Below, piece by piece: positions 8,851 to 18,083 of a stretch of DNA of 64,000 nucleotides. The notes under the pieces were generated by a model. The model did no database searches, had not been told where the DNA came from, and saw nothing but the letters and a program-made list of their open reading frames with translations. Numbering within the stretch: the first letter of the stretch is position 1; each line of letters starts with the position of its first letter. Made by a program: the position numbers and the translations under genes. The DNA is taken from assembly GCF_003590835.1 (NCBI RefSeq), contig NZ_QYUQ01000002.1, positions 4,941,751 to 5,005,750 of the forward strand. The letters are read 5' to 3'. The stretch comes from Noviherbaspirillum sedimenti (lineage in GTDB: Bacteria; Pseudomonadota; Gammaproteobacteria; Burkholderiales; Burkholderiaceae_D).

Positions 8851-9250
8851 AAGTCCACCGCATTGCTTCCATTTAAAAATAAAAGCCTACCACAAATCAC
8901 ATCCCTAGATAGGTACGTGGATATTTTATTAATAATAGCAAAAATATCATTCTGATTAAGGCTAATTACGCTTGTCGTCGTGTCCATGTGCGGCAGGCGA
9001 AAACCACGCGACTTCCTCCGGGGCGCTTCCGGCCAAGGGTCACAATCGGGAGGAAATATTGACTACTTGGACAATTCACTTTGGCAGAAATGCCCGAAAG
9101 TGACGTACACGGAATAGTATTATTGAAAATGCATCAGTACAACTGGCAAATTGGAGAGGAATTGATCTGCGGCATATTTTTGGCGTCATATTTGATTAAT
9201 CTCAACTAACGCTTGCTGCGGCCGGCTTTGTAAGACTGTGGCCGCGCGAT
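8851..9250. other. Intergenic region upstream of the usp-response regulator operon
   Basis: 400 bp without a supported gene. It holds an FNR-like box (9192-9205) and a short GC-rich hairpin at 9218-9245 (arms GCGGCC/GGCCGC) just past the gspB stop. The AT-rich stretch 8920-8965 could hold a promoter. No convincing ORF or tRNA is seen. Confidence 0.5.
9192..9205. promoter_or_regulatory. FNR/Anr-like box (one mismatch)
   Basis: TTGATTAATCTCAA matches the consensus TTGAT-N4-ATCAA at 9 of 10 positions. It lies 342 bp upstream of the universal stress gene at 8850 in the minus direction, which is far for a direct activator site, so a long leader or an unrecognised transcript would be needed. Confidence 0.35.
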
Positions 9251-10018
9251 TCAGTAGGCCAGCCGGTAACGGTAGCCCTTGTAATTGAATACTGCGGCTT
9301 TGGGCAACATTTTTTCCAGGATCACCCCTGGCGCAGCTTCTTCACCTTCATGCAACAAGCGTTTGTTGACGAGCAGTTGGCGTTCACGCGGATTATCGGA
9401 ATAGATGTAGCCGCCGATGGTCAGGTTCGGTAATTCGCGGTGTATCTGTTCCGGCAATTCCCGCGGTGAGGATGTACCTGGTTCGGGTGTCAGTGCGGTG
9501 CTTAGCTTGAGGTCGGTGTCGCTGGCCGGAACTGGCGTTGCAGGCGCGGCGCGGGGCTTGGCTGCGGCGACGTCGGCGGGAGATTTGCGCGCTTCCCTGG
9601 GCGGCGCCGACGATGCATTGCGCGGTTTTTCTGCAATTTTTGCGCTATGGGCCGCCGGCCTTGGCGGTGCCGGCGGCGGGCTGATCGCGACGATTTGCGG
9701 GGCCGGGGCAGCTGCGTCGGCCAATGATGGCAGCGCTGGGGGCGTGCCCTTCTCCTTGACTGAAGGCGCCTGGGTCTGTGCGGCAGGCTGGGAGAGGGGC
9801 GAAAGGGGCTGCGGCCCTGGCGCTTGCCAGGGCCGCAGCCAGGCCAGTGCGGCGCCTGCGACCAGCAGCGCAGCGGCAGCGGCCAGCCAGGCCCTGTGGG
9901 CGCGGGGCTGCGCCGGACCGGACGGCAAGGCGGCGGCAGGCTGCACATGCAGGCCGGGAATCTGTCCGATATGGCGTTCAGCTTCGGCTTTTTTCAGGGC
10001 GTCGAGAATATAGGACAT
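9251..10018 (-). CDS. gspB: Type II secretion assembly accessory protein GspB
   Basis: A 255-aa inner-membrane protein. The N-terminus MSYILDALKKAEAER is the hallmark of GspB/ExeB-like proteins. One transmembrane helix follows at about residues 43-66 (LAAAAALLVAGAALAWL), then a long Pro/Ala-rich periplasmic linker, then the C-terminal GspB domain ending GYRYRLAY. It should act with GspA to insert the secretin multimer through peptidoglycan. It starts 4 bp after the stop of gspA, so they form an operon. The rest of the type II secretion cluster is not in this window. Confidence 0.9.
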   Translation of the reverse strand: MSYILDALKKAEAERHIGQIPGLHVQPAAALPSGPAQPRAHRAWLAAAAALLVAGAALAWLRPWQAPGPQPLSPLSQPAAQTQAPSVKEKGTPPALPSLADAAAPAPQIVAISPPPAPPRPAAHSAKIAEKPRNASSAPPREARKSPADVAAAKPRAAPATPVPASDTDLKLSTALTPEPGTSSPRELPEQIHRELPNLTIGGYIYSDNPRERQLLVNKRLLHEGEEAAPGVILEKMLPKAAVFNYKGYRYRLAY

Positions 10019-10022
10019 CGGC

Positions 10023-11765
10023 TTACTCTCCAGGCAGGGCCGCAGCCAGGGCCTGGTTCATGTGCAGCCGGGGTTCCGGGATGCCGGCTGCGTCGTTCAG
10101 GAACATCAGAGTGCGTGCGCCGGCAATGCCATCCGCCTGCAGGCCGTGCGCTTTCTGGAACTGGCGCATCTGCCTGGCCATGGCATCGCCGTAGGGCTGG
10201 CCTGGCACGGCTTCGAGACCGCCATGCAGTCGGGAGAGTTCGCCATTGAGCCAGTCAACCGTCTGGCCCTTGTCGTCGGGGCCGATTTTGCCGGAATAGC
10301 CGGGTGGGGCGCGCCAGAAGGTCACGAATTCTCCCTGAAAATGCTGCGCCAATTCCTTCAGGCCGACTTGCCAATCGCGTTCGATGCCGGCAGTCCGCAA
10401 TGTTGCCGTAGTGTCGCTCAAGCCCACCAGGAGAACATGGTGGCTCGCCAGCTTGTCGTCACGCAGTTTCAGGATGGCCGGACGGTGCAGGCGCCGCAAT
10501 TCCGCCAAGCCGCCTGTGCTGCGATGGCAGTGAACATTGCGGCTGCGCGCGACGGCGCAAGGATCTTCCGGTCCCAGCGCCATGCCCCATAACTGCCCCA
10601 GCAAGCGGAATGCGGACGTTTCGTCGCGCGTGGTATCGCCCAGCACGCCGCCCATGTCGGCGGCAAGCGGCGACTGCGGTGTCGCTGTCCGGGGGCGGGA
10701 AAGGGCGCCGCTGGCAGCACCCGGACGCTGCCGGGGATGATCTGTTGCCAGGCTGTGCGACAGCTTGAAGCTTCCCGCATGCGCGGCGAGGACCGCCTGT
10801 ATGGCCGGATCGGGCGCAGCGTTGCCGTGCTGCCAGGCCCAGCCGATTGCGCCGCTCAGCAAGGCGCCGACGGCACCTGCCGCGCCGAGCCGCCAGCGCT
10901 GGCGGTGGGTCGGCGCCGAGCGCCGGCCCGGGCTGGTCGCGGCGTCGGTGCCGAATACCTCGCGGGCCGCCTGCGCCAGGATGGCCGGCGTGACTTCCGT
11001 GCGGCTGGCAGCATACGCGCCCAGCAGTGCGCGGTCGCACAGCAGGTTGATGCGGCGCGGGACGCCGCGCGTGAGCCGGTGAATTTTCGGCATGAGCGTC
11101 GCGGCAAAGGGGCGTACTGCCGTGGCCCCTGAAATCGACATGCGGTGCAGGATATAGCTGGCGGTTTCCTGCGGCGACAGGGCATCCAGGTGGTAGCGCG
11201 CGATCACGCGTTGCCCCAGTTGTTCCAGTTCCGGCCGCGCCAGCATGGCGCGCAGCTCCGGCTGACCGATCAGGATCACTTGCAGCAGCTTGCGTTCATT
11301 GGTTTCCAGGTTGGTCAGCAGGCGCAATTGTTCCAGTACGTCGGGCGCCAGGTTCTGCGCTTCGTCGATGATCAGGACACTGTTTTTGCCTTCCGCGTGA
11401 CTGCGCAGCAGATAGGCGTTGAGCGCGTCGACGTAAGTTTTTATTGTTGCTGTAGCGGCACCCGGCGCAATCGTGTCGATGCGAAATTCTTCGCAGATCG
11501 ATTGCAGCAATTCGCCGACCGACAGTTTCGGGTTGAAGATGTAGGCGACGTGGCAGTTCTCGGGAATCTGTTCCAGCAGGCAGCGGCAGACCGTCGTCTT
11601 GCCGGCGCCGATCTCGCCGGTCAGCAGCACGAAACCGCCGCCGCTGCCGACGCCGTAGAGCAGATGGGCCAGTGCCTCGCGATGCCGTTCGCTCATGAAC
11701 AGGTAACGCGGATCGGGAGCGATCGAGAAGGGCGCCTGCTTGAGCTGAAAGAATTGGGTATACAT
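10023..11765 (-). CDS. gspA: GspA/ExeA-like AAA ATPase with peptidoglycan-binding domain
   Basis: A 580-aa protein beginning MYTQFFQLKQAPFSIAPDP, typical of ExeA/GspA. The AAA domain has Walker A TGEIGAGKTT (about residue 50) and Walker B VLIIDEAQNL. A transmembrane helix follows near residue 290-310, then a peptidase C39-like region (residues about 380-490) and a C-terminal PG_binding_1 domain (MARQMRQFQKAHGLQADGIAG). With GspB it assembles the secretin across the cell wall. The downstream gspB is 4 bp away. Confidence 0.9.
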   Translation of the reverse strand: MYTQFFQLKQAPFSIAPDPRYLFMSERHREALAHLLYGVGSGGGFVLLTGEIGAGKTTVCRCLLEQIPENCHVAYIFNPKLSVGELLQSICEEFRIDTIAPGAATATIKTYVDALNAYLLRSHAEGKNSVLIIDEAQNLAPDVLEQLRLLTNLETNERKLLQVILIGQPELRAMLARPELEQLGQRVIARYHLDALSPQETASYILHRMSISGATAVRPFAATLMPKIHRLTRGVPRRINLLCDRALLGAYAASRTEVTPAILAQAAREVFGTDAATSPGRRSAPTHRQRWRLGAAGAVGALLSGAIGWAWQHGNAAPDPAIQAVLAAHAGSFKLSHSLATDHPRQRPGAASGALSRPRTATPQSPLAADMGGVLGDTTRDETSAFRLLGQLWGMALGPEDPCAVARSRNVHCHRSTGGLAELRRLHRPAILKLRDDKLASHHVLLVGLSDTTATLRTAGIERDWQVGLKELAQHFQGEFVTFWRAPPGYSGKIGPDDKGQTVDWLNGELSRLHGGLEAVPGQPYGDAMARQMRQFQKAHGLQADGIAGARTLMFLNDAAGIPEPRLHMNQALAAALPGE

Positions 11766-12035
11766 GATCAGGATCGCTATTCCGGCCTGCCGGGTTTAAA
11801 AGATGCAATTACTTCCGGCCAGCGGCAAGGCTAGCATAAAGATTTGCCCGGCGGCTAGGGTTAAAGCAAACAGTAGTGTGGCTGCGGTTTTCTTTCCAGC
11901 GAGCGGAATGTTCCAGGCAAAGCGAGTCTAATCACCATCAACAAAAGGCGAAGGCTGTGCGCGCCGCTGTGTGGTGCGCGTTATCTTGTGCGGCGTTACC
12001 GAAATCCCGGATTTTGACAGCGAAGGAGAGCAGCG

Positions 12036-12461
12036 ATGAAACGTACGGCAACGGCAGTATGGAGTGGCGGCCTGAAAGATGGCAAAGGCAACATTTCGAC
12101 GCAGAGCGGTGTACTCAACAGCACCCAGTACGGCTTTACCAGTCGTTTTGAAAATGGCGTGGGCACCAATCCGGAAGAATTGATTGCGGCAGCTCATGCC
12201 GGCTGCTTTACGATGGCGCTGTCAGGGCAACTGGGCGAGGCGGGCATGGTGGCGGAGCGACTGACCACCAGCGCGGCTGTCACGATAGAAAAAGTTGGGG
12301 ACAGTTTTTCGATTACCGCAATCCATCTTGATTTGCTTGCCAAAATTCCCGGCGCCGATCAGCAAGCCTTTGCAGATGCGGCAGAAAAAGCCAAGGCAGG
12401 ATGTCCAGTATCCAAAGTGCTGAACGCAGCGATTACGCTGGCGGCACGTCTGGAATCCTAG
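12036..12461 (+). CDS. osmC: OsmC/Ohr family peroxiredoxin
   Basis: A 141-aa thiol peroxidase that reduces organic hydroperoxides. The two redox Cys are visible: one in AAAHAGCFTMALS (about residue 60) and one in KAKAGCPVSKVL (about residue 125). The motif NPEELIAAAHAGC is typical of OsmC rather than Ohr. AAGGAG precedes the ATG. An intrinsic terminator follows at 12516-12549. Confidence 0.93.
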   Translation: MKRTATAVWSGGLKDGKGNISTQSGVLNSTQYGFTSRFENGVGTNPEELIAAAHAGCFTMALSGQLGEAGMVAERLTTSAAVTIEKVGDSFSITAIHLDLLAKIPGADQQAFADAAEKAKAGCPVSKVLNAAITLAARLES

Positions 12462-12515
12462 GCTGCGCTCTTGCGGCGGCCTGTTTGATTCCGTAGATAA
12501 AAGCATCGTGTAGAG

Positions 12516-12549
12516 AAAAGCCAGGGAGAAAACTTATCCCTGGCTTTTT
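12516..12549 (+). terminator. Intrinsic terminator after osmC
   Basis: The arms AAAAGCCAGGGA (12516-12527) and TCCCTGGCTTTT (12537-12548) pair perfectly around a 9-nt loop and end in a T-run. The A-run on the other side makes it potentially bidirectional. Confidence 0.85.
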
Positions 12550-12615
12550 ATCGACCCATGAAGTCGGACAATGTCGAGGCCTGTTGCCCTCCTTGTTGTT
12601 TAGCGGGAAGGCGGC

Positions 12616-13053
12616 TTAGCGGGAAGGTGCCCCTGACTGGCTGGCTCTGATTTTCCTCAGGTCTTTTTCATGATGCAATTCTTCGCTGCTCGGAATGGCA
12701 ATCGGGTCGCTTGCCGGGAACGTCATTTCAATCGCATGATCCAGCGATTGTTCCCCCTCATCGTTGCCAGCCGCGTACTGGTGGCTGCCATGTACTGTCG
12801 GCAATTCGGCAACCGGATCGCTGGCCGGGAAAGTCTCGTCCACTGCTTCATCCAGTAAAGCTTCGTCATGTTCCTGGCGATTGGCAGAGGCAATCTTGCG
12901 TTCGCATACGTCGGCCCATGAGGCATTCTCGGGCGAGATATCCTTGGGCGTTACTGCTTGCGATGCATTGCCGAACGATGATGGCAATTGCGCGGCACCG
13001 GGTGTCTTATTGGCAGACATCACTTTTTTCTCGCTTTTTCTGGATTCATTCAT
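12616..13053 (-). CDS. Small acidic protein with two TFPASDP repeats
   Basis: I do not know a function for this 145-aa hydrophilic protein. Two copies of a motif, LDEAVDETFPASDPVA and LDHAIEMTFPASDPIA, lie about 40 residues apart in the C-terminal half; the N-terminal half is low-complexity. Short proteins with the FPASDP motif are widespread in beta- and alphaproteobacteria and are often near stress genes, as here beside osmC. GGAGG lies 6 nt before the ATG at 13053, so a longer reading starting at 13176 is rejected. No membrane segment or signal peptide is visible. Confidence 0.8.
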   Translation of the reverse strand: MNESRKSEKKVMSANKTPGAAQLPSSFGNASQAVTPKDISPENASWADVCERKIASANRQEHDEALLDEAVDETFPASDPVAELPTVHGSHQYAAGNDEGEQSLDHAIEMTFPASDPIAIPSSEELHHEKDLRKIRASQSGAPSR

Positions 13054-13336
13054 GACATTCCTCCACTGTAAGCATTTCAAATAATGATGGATTGCAGGCG
13101 CTGCAATGGCTACCTGAGCCGTGGCAACGAAAACCTGGTTCAACCCAAGGGTCGCGTTGCCGGCAGTGTGCCCCAACGTACCCTTTAACTATCCGACTCT
13201 AGGTTCCTCGACAAGTTTCGATGTTTGCTTCATATAAAAATTTGGTTTCCTGACCATTTAATTTTTTCCATTGCCAAGAATCATGAACGTCAGCGTGCTC
13301 GTAGCGTTGCGGATGCGGCAGGGCCGTCGCTGATGG

Positions 13337-14536
13337 CTAAAAGAACTGCGCCCATTCGGCGAGCCAGCTGTTCAACGCTTTGGCGGCCATCGGCTTGGCG
13401 ATATAGTAGCCCTGGACATTGGTGCAGCCCAGCTTGTGCAGCAGATCCCAGTCTTGCCGCGTTTCCACGCCGACTGCGGTCGATTCGCGCTTGAGCTTGC
13501 TGGCCAGTTCCAGGCTGGAGCCGAGTACCAGTTCGAGCGCCTTGTTATGCGCGGCGCCGACCACGAAGGAGCGGTCGATCTTCAGTTCCGAGAAGGGAAT
13601 GCGCAACTGGTGCTGCATGCTGGCGTCGCCTGTGCCGTAGTCGTCCACTGCCAGCATGAAACCTTTCATGCGCAATCTGGCGAGGTTTTCCAGCACGGCC
13701 GGCATTTCGGTCTTGGAAGCCGATTCACTGATTTCGATGGTGATGTCGCCGGGATCGATCCCATGCGCGGCCATGCAGTTGGCGAAATGATCCGCGAATT
13801 CCAGTTCCCTCAGGGCTTGCAAAGCCAGATTGATCGAGACGGCGATCGGGTGGCCGGCATCGTGCAAGGCGCGGCAGGCGGCCGCCGACTTGCGGATGAT
13901 GCTCCAGCTAAGCAAGTCGATCTTGCCGCTGGCTTCCAGCAAGGGGATGAAGGCGCCTGGCGCGATCACGCCATGTTGCGGATGCTCCCAGCGGGCAAAG
14001 GCTTCGACGCCCTTGACCTTGCCGCTGGCGATCTCGACCTTGGGCTGGAAGTAGGGGACGAACTGGTCTTCCTGCAAGCCCAGCAGGATTTCCTCGAGCG
14101 TCGGCGCAGGGGGGGCGCTGGGCGCGGTCTGGTGCCGCGCCGGTGGCGCCACATAGCGGGCGATCAGGGTTTCCAGTTCTTCCGGCGTGGCCGGTTTGGT
14201 GATCGTGCCCAGCATGTTGACGCCGTAGGCCTGGGACATGGATTCGACCGAAAACACCAGCGACGGATCGAGCGCGCTGGCCAGGATGATCGAGACCGGA
14301 TTGGCGCTCCTGGCCATGTGGCGGATCAGTTCCATGCCGTCCATGCCCGGCATGTTCAGATCGATGAAGCAGAGATCGATGGCTTGCTGCGGATCCTGCA
14401 GCAGCGCCAGGGCAGCGATGCCGTCGCCGGCCTCGACGATCCTGCTGGCGCCCCGGTTGGTCAGCATCGCCACCAGCCAACGGCGCTGGAATTCATTATC
14501 TTCGACGACCAGGTAGGTTAGATCGGCCAACGGCAT
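13337..14536 (-). CDS. Response regulator with EAL c-di-GMP phosphodiesterase domain
   Basis: About 399 aa. The receiver domain (1-125) has VVEDNEF and phospho-acceptor Asp in CFIDLNMPGMDG. The EAL domain (about 150-395) reads GVEAFARW in place of EAL-RW, and keeps other catalytic residues: the Asn of SINLA, Glu of EISES, AVDDYGTG in place of DDFGTG, and LKIDRSFV. It is therefore probably an active c-di-GMP phosphodiesterase controlled by phosphorylation, although the altered signature loops leave doubt. It begins 14 bp after the stop of the CoA-transferase gene on the same strand. A TTG six codons upstream is an alternative start. Confidence 0.88.
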   Translation of the reverse strand: MPLADLTYLVVEDNEFQRRWLVAMLTNRGASRIVEAGDGIAALALLQDPQQAIDLCFIDLNMPGMDGMELIRHMARSANPVSIILASALDPSLVFSVESMSQAYGVNMLGTITKPATPEELETLIARYVAPPARHQTAPSAPPAPTLEEILLGLQEDQFVPYFQPKVEIASGKVKGVEAFARWEHPQHGVIAPGAFIPLLEASGKIDLLSWSIIRKSAAACRALHDAGHPIAVSINLALQALRELEFADHFANCMAAHGIDPGDITIEISESASKTEMPAVLENLARLRMKGFMLAVDDYGTGDASMQHQLRIPFSELKIDRSFVVGAAHNKALELVLGSSLELASKLKRESTAVGVETRQDWDLLHKLGCTNVQGYYIAKPMAAKALNSWLAEWAQFF

Positions 14537-14550
14537 TGGGAGGTTTCCTT

Positions 14551-16575
14551 TCAAGCCGCCGATGCCTGGGCCGCCGCTGGCGGGGCCGGATCCGGCATGG
14601 CCGAGTTCGCCGCGCTGGCTTTTTCGTGGATATGCGGCGGCACTTCGCGGTTGGCGAGATCCGGACCGAGCTTGGCGCGCAAGAAGCCGCTGGTGGAGTA
14701 GCGGGTAACCGCGGAATAGTACTTGTCGGTCAGGTATTTCACCATATCCGCATAGGCATCCACCGCTTCGAGGTCAAGCGAGAAATTGTCATAGTTGACG
14801 ACCACAGGTATTTTTTCGCGCACGTCGCGCAGCGCATGCTCGACCTGGCGGCGGATCTGCTCCACATCGGCGACGTTGCGCACGTTGTAGCCCTCGAAGT
14901 TGATGAACAGGCTCTTGCGCTGGCGGTCGTAGCGCATGCGCTGCTCCAGCGGCACCGCCAGCAGGATGTCGCGCAAACCCATGCTGTCGGGCTGGAATAT
15001 CCGCGCATCCATGGTACGCAGGTTGCTCGAGATGCGCGGCGCAAAGGCCATATGGTCGAGGATATCGCGCTGCAGGTCGAGTCCGGGGGCGATTTCCACC
15101 AGTTCCAGGCCTGTGCTGGTGAGCTCGAACACGCAACGCTCGGTAATGTAAAGCACATTCCTGCCCTGTTTCCTCGCCAGCGGGCCGCTGAAGGTCAGGT
15201 GCTCGACCGCGGCGACGAACTTGCAAGGCCCATCCGGGCCTTCAATGACCAGTTGGCCGTTACGGATCTGGATGCCCGGCTTGCCGGCGCTGAAGGTGCC
15301 GACGAACACCACCTTCTTGGCGTTCTGGCTGATGTTGATGAAGCCGCCGGCGCCGGCCAGGCGGCTGCCGAACTTGCTGACGTTGACGCTGCCGTCGGCG
15401 TCGGTCTCGGCCAGGCCGAGAAAGGCGATGTCGAGGCCGCCGCCGTCGTAGAAATCGAACTGGTAGGGCTGGTCGACGACTGCCTGGGTATTGACGCCGG
15501 CGCCGAAATTTACTCCCGCGGCAGGGATGCCGCCGATCACGCCCGGCTCGGTGGTCAGGGTCAGCAGGTCGATTACGTGCTCCTCGTGGGCGATGCCAGC
15601 CACGCCTTCCGGCATGCCAATGCCGAGGTTGACGACGCTGTTGGCCGACAGCTCGAAGGCGGCGCGGCGGGCAATGATCTTGCGCTCGGAGAGCGCCATC
15701 GCCTTCAGGGTATTGGCAGGCACGCGCAGCTCGCCGCTGTAGGCGGGGTTGTAGGGCTCGGCAAAGGTTTGCCAGTGGTGACGCGGTTCGGCGACCACCA
15801 CGCAATCGACCAGGATGCCGGGAATCTTGACCTGGCGCGGATTGAGCGTGCCGCGCTCGGCAATGCGCTCGACCTGGGCGATGACGATGCCGCCGGAATT
15901 GTGCGCAGCCATTGCCAGCGACAGCATTTCCAGCGTCAGCGCCTCGCGCTCCATGGTCAGGTTGCCGTCGGGGTCGGCGGTGGTCGCGCGGATCAGCGCG
16001 ACGTCGATCGGGAAGGTCTTGTACAGCAGGGTATCTTCGCCGTCGATCTGCAGCAGGCGCACCAGTTCTTCTGCGGTTTTTTCGTTGAGCTTGCCGCCGC
16101 CGTGGCGCGGATCGACGAAGGTATCCAGGCCGACCCGGGTCAGGTGGCCCGGCCGCTTGGCGGCGATGTCGCGGTACAGGTGCGAGATCACGCCCTGCGG
16201 CAGGTTGTAGGCTTCGATCTTGTTGTCGATCGCGAGGCGCTGGATCTTCGGCACCAGCCCCCAGTGGCCGCCGATGACGCGCTTGAGCAAGCCATCGTGG
16301 CCGAGGTGGTTCAGGCCCTTTTCCTTGCCGTCGCCCTGGCCGGCGGCGTACACCAGGGTCAGGTCGCGCGGTCCCGCTGACTGGCCATCCTCCCCCTGGT
16401 TCGACAGGTAGAGTTCTTCCAGGGCGATCAGCAGTTCCTCCGGCACGCCAATGCCGACGAAGCCGCCGGTGGCGATGGTATTGCCGGAGTGGATGAGACG
16501 CACCGCGTCCTGCGCGCTGACGATCTTGATGCGCTTGCCGCTGCCGCGGGTGAATTCGTGGTCTGCCGTTTGCAT
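14551..16575 (-). CDS. Acyl-CoA:carboxylate CoA-transferase, fused alpha-beta subunits
   Basis: A 674-aa CoA-transferase in which the two family I subunits are fused. The first half begins with [30 protein letters not shown]. The second half carries the catalytic Glu in [14 protein letters not shown], preceded by [10 protein letters not shown]. It resembles YdiF/propionate-CoA transferase but is longer, with an extra C-terminal extension of about 120 aa ([21 protein letters not shown]). It moves CoA between short-chain acids such as acetate, propionate or acetoacetate; the exact substrate cannot be told. GGGAG lies just before the ATG at 16575. Likely cotranscribed with the downstream REC-EAL gene. 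Confidence 0.9.
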   Translation of the reverse strand: MQTADHEFTRGSGKRIKIVSAQDAVRLIHSGNTIATGGFVGIGVPEELLIALEELYLSNQGEDGQSAGPRDLTLVYAAGQGDGKEKGLNHLGHDGLLKRVIGGHWGLVPKIQRLAIDNKIEAYNLPQGVISHLYRDIAAKRPGHLTRVGLDTFVDPRHGGGKLNEKTAEELVRLLQIDGEDTLLYKTFPIDVALIRATTADPDGNLTMEREALTLEMLSLAMAAHNSGGIVIAQVERIAERGTLNPRQVKIPGILVDCVVVAEPRHHWQTFAEPYNPAYSGELRVPANTLKAMALSERKIIARRAAFELSANSVVNLGIGMPEGVAGIAHEEHVIDLLTLTTEPGVIGGIPAAGVNFGAGVNTQAVVDQPYQFDFYDGGGLDIAFLGLAETDADGSVNVSKFGSRLAGAGGFINISQNAKKVVFVGTFSAGKPGIQIRNGQLVIEGPDGPCKFVAAVEHLTFSGPLARKQGRNVLYITERCVFELTSTGLELVEIAPGLDLQRDILDHMAFAPRISSNLRTMDARIFQPDSMGLRDILLAVPLEQRMRYDRQRKSLFINFEGYNVRNVADVEQIRRQVEHALRDVREKIPVVVNYDNFSLDLEAVDAYADMVKYLTDKYYSAVTRYSTSGFLRAKLGPDLANREVPPHIHEKASAANSAMPDPAPPAAAQASAA

Positions 16576-16794
16576 GGTGCTCCCTGTCGTTATCGTCGTC
16601 TCGCTTGCAAATCCAGGCGCTTGTCTCAGGCGCACCTGTTCGCCGCTATCATAGTCTGCCCGGACGCGGATGAACATCCCCGCCAGGCAGGCCCGGCAGG
16701 GGATTTTACGAAGAAAGAGGCTTGGCGGCGGTTTTGTGCCGCGCGCGCGACATGCTGCGCCGCGCAAAACGGGCGCGGCGGCATGTCCGGGGGC

Positions 16795-17631
16795 TTATTC
16801 GACCGCTTGCGGCGTAAAGAAACGCTCGCGCATTTCTTCCAGTCCAAGGTTTTCCAGCACCTGCTGCAGGCGCTCGCCAGGTCGGCGGCGCGGCAGGTCC
16901 TGATAGCGGGCGATGATCAATTCGTTTTTCATCGAGTGCTCCCAACCTACCAGTTCGGTCACGCTGACGTGGTAGCCATGGGCTTCCAGTTGCAGGCAGC
17001 GCAGCACATTCGTGAGCTGGCTGCCGAATTCGCGGGTATGCAGCGGATGGCGCCAGATTTCGGTGAGGGCGGTCCGGCCAAGCGATTTGCCCTTGTTGCG
17101 GTTGAGGACGGATGCTACTTCCGCCTGGCAGCAAGGCACCAGCACCATGAATTTCGCCTGCTTGTGCAGGCCGAAGCGGATGGCGTCGTCGGTGGCGGTA
17201 TTGCAGGCATGCAGGGCGGTGACGATATCGATCGTGGCCGGCAGTTTGTCGGTGACGATCGATTCAGCCACCGACAGGTTGAGAAATTCCATGCCGGAAA
17301 AGCCCAGGCGTTGCGCCAGCGCGCGTGATTTTTCCACCAGTTCTTCGCGCGTCTCGATGCCGTAGACGCGCGCGCCGCCCGGCTGCTCCTTGAAAAAAAG
17401 ATCGTACAGGATGAAGCCGAGGTAGGACTTGCCGGCGCCATGGTCGACCAGGCTGACATCGGCGTGGTCGGCGCGGACTTCCTGCAACAGGGGTTCGATG
17501 AACTGGTACAGGTGATAAACCTGCTTGAGCTTGCGCCGGCTATCCTGGTTCATCTTGCCATCGCGGGTCAGGATGTGCAGTTCTTTCAACAGTTCGATCG
17601 ATTGGCCGGGGCGGATCTCGGGTGCATGCAT
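16795..17631 (-). CDS. SAM-dependent methyltransferase (Methyltransf_32-like)
   Basis: A class I methyltransferase of about 278 aa. The SAM-binding motif I is VDHGAGKSYLGFIL, and the family-typical motif TALHACNTATDDAIRFG follows, then VPCCQ. These mark the Methyltransf_32 group, whose eukaryotic relatives act on RNA or protein; the bacterial substrate is unknown. In-frame alternative starts exist at 17646 and 17697. The ATG at 17631 gives the start MHAPEIRPGQS, but the RBS evidence is weak. It stands alone, with no clear operon partner. Confidence 0.85.
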   Translation of the reverse strand: MHAPEIRPGQSIELLKELHILTRDGKMNQDSRRKLKQVYHLYQFIEPLLQEVRADHADVSLVDHGAGKSYLGFILYDLFFKEQPGGARVYGIETREELVEKSRALAQRLGFSGMEFLNLSVAESIVTDKLPATIDIVTALHACNTATDDAIRFGLHKQAKFMVLVPCCQAEVASVLNRNKGKSLGRTALTEIWRHPLHTREFGSQLTNVLRCLQLEAHGYHVSVTELVGWEHSMKNELIIARYQDLPRRRPGERLQQVLENLGLEEMRERFFTPQAVE

Positions 17632-17846
17632 GGCAGGTGCTTCCATTGTGTGACAGCCGCTATTGTATGCGCGTGGCGGTTTGGCGTGTGCCGGCAAGGA
17701 AAAACGAATAAGGATTGCGCAAAATCAAGATTGCCGTTCCCGGGATTTTTGACACTGTGGAAATGCGGTCAAGCCATGGCAGCGCTTTACCGATGCGTAC
17801 CGCTTAATCGATTCGCAATGATTCGCAATCACCGGCAGGAGGAACC

Positions 17847-18050
17847 ATGCACCCCCAGACCGAACAGGCCGGCAGGCGCTTGCCGATGCAAACGCCGGAC
17901 GCCATCACCAGCGCCGGCGCAATCCACGATGCCCTGGCCAGGTTCTACGACAGTCCGACGGTTTCCAACAAGGTTGCCGCCGTGGTCGCCCTGCAGGCGC
18001 ACCTGGCCGCAGTCGAAATGGCACTGGGCGACCCTGCGTTGCGCGCCTGA
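17847..18050 (+). CDS. Small hypothetical protein, 67 aa
   Basis: Preceded by a good CAGGAGG Shine-Dalgarno, 4-5 nt before the ATG. The C-terminal half (about residues 25-65) is predicted to be helical and Ala-rich (NKVAAVVALQAHLAAVEMALG). No family is recognised, and no membrane segment or Cys motif is seen. The gene is convergent with the GGDEF-EAL gene at 18084. Confidence 0.6.
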   Translation: MHPQTEQAGRRLPMQTPDAITSAGAIHDALARFYDSPTVSNKVAAVVALQAHLAAVEMALGDPALRA

Positions 18051-18083
18051 TGGGGGGCTGGCGGTCGCCGCCGCGCGGCCGCC

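Noticed and set aside
14536..16380. Long plus-strand open frame (614 codons)
   Set aside because: It is antisense to the CoA-transferase gene and shows no recognisable domain.
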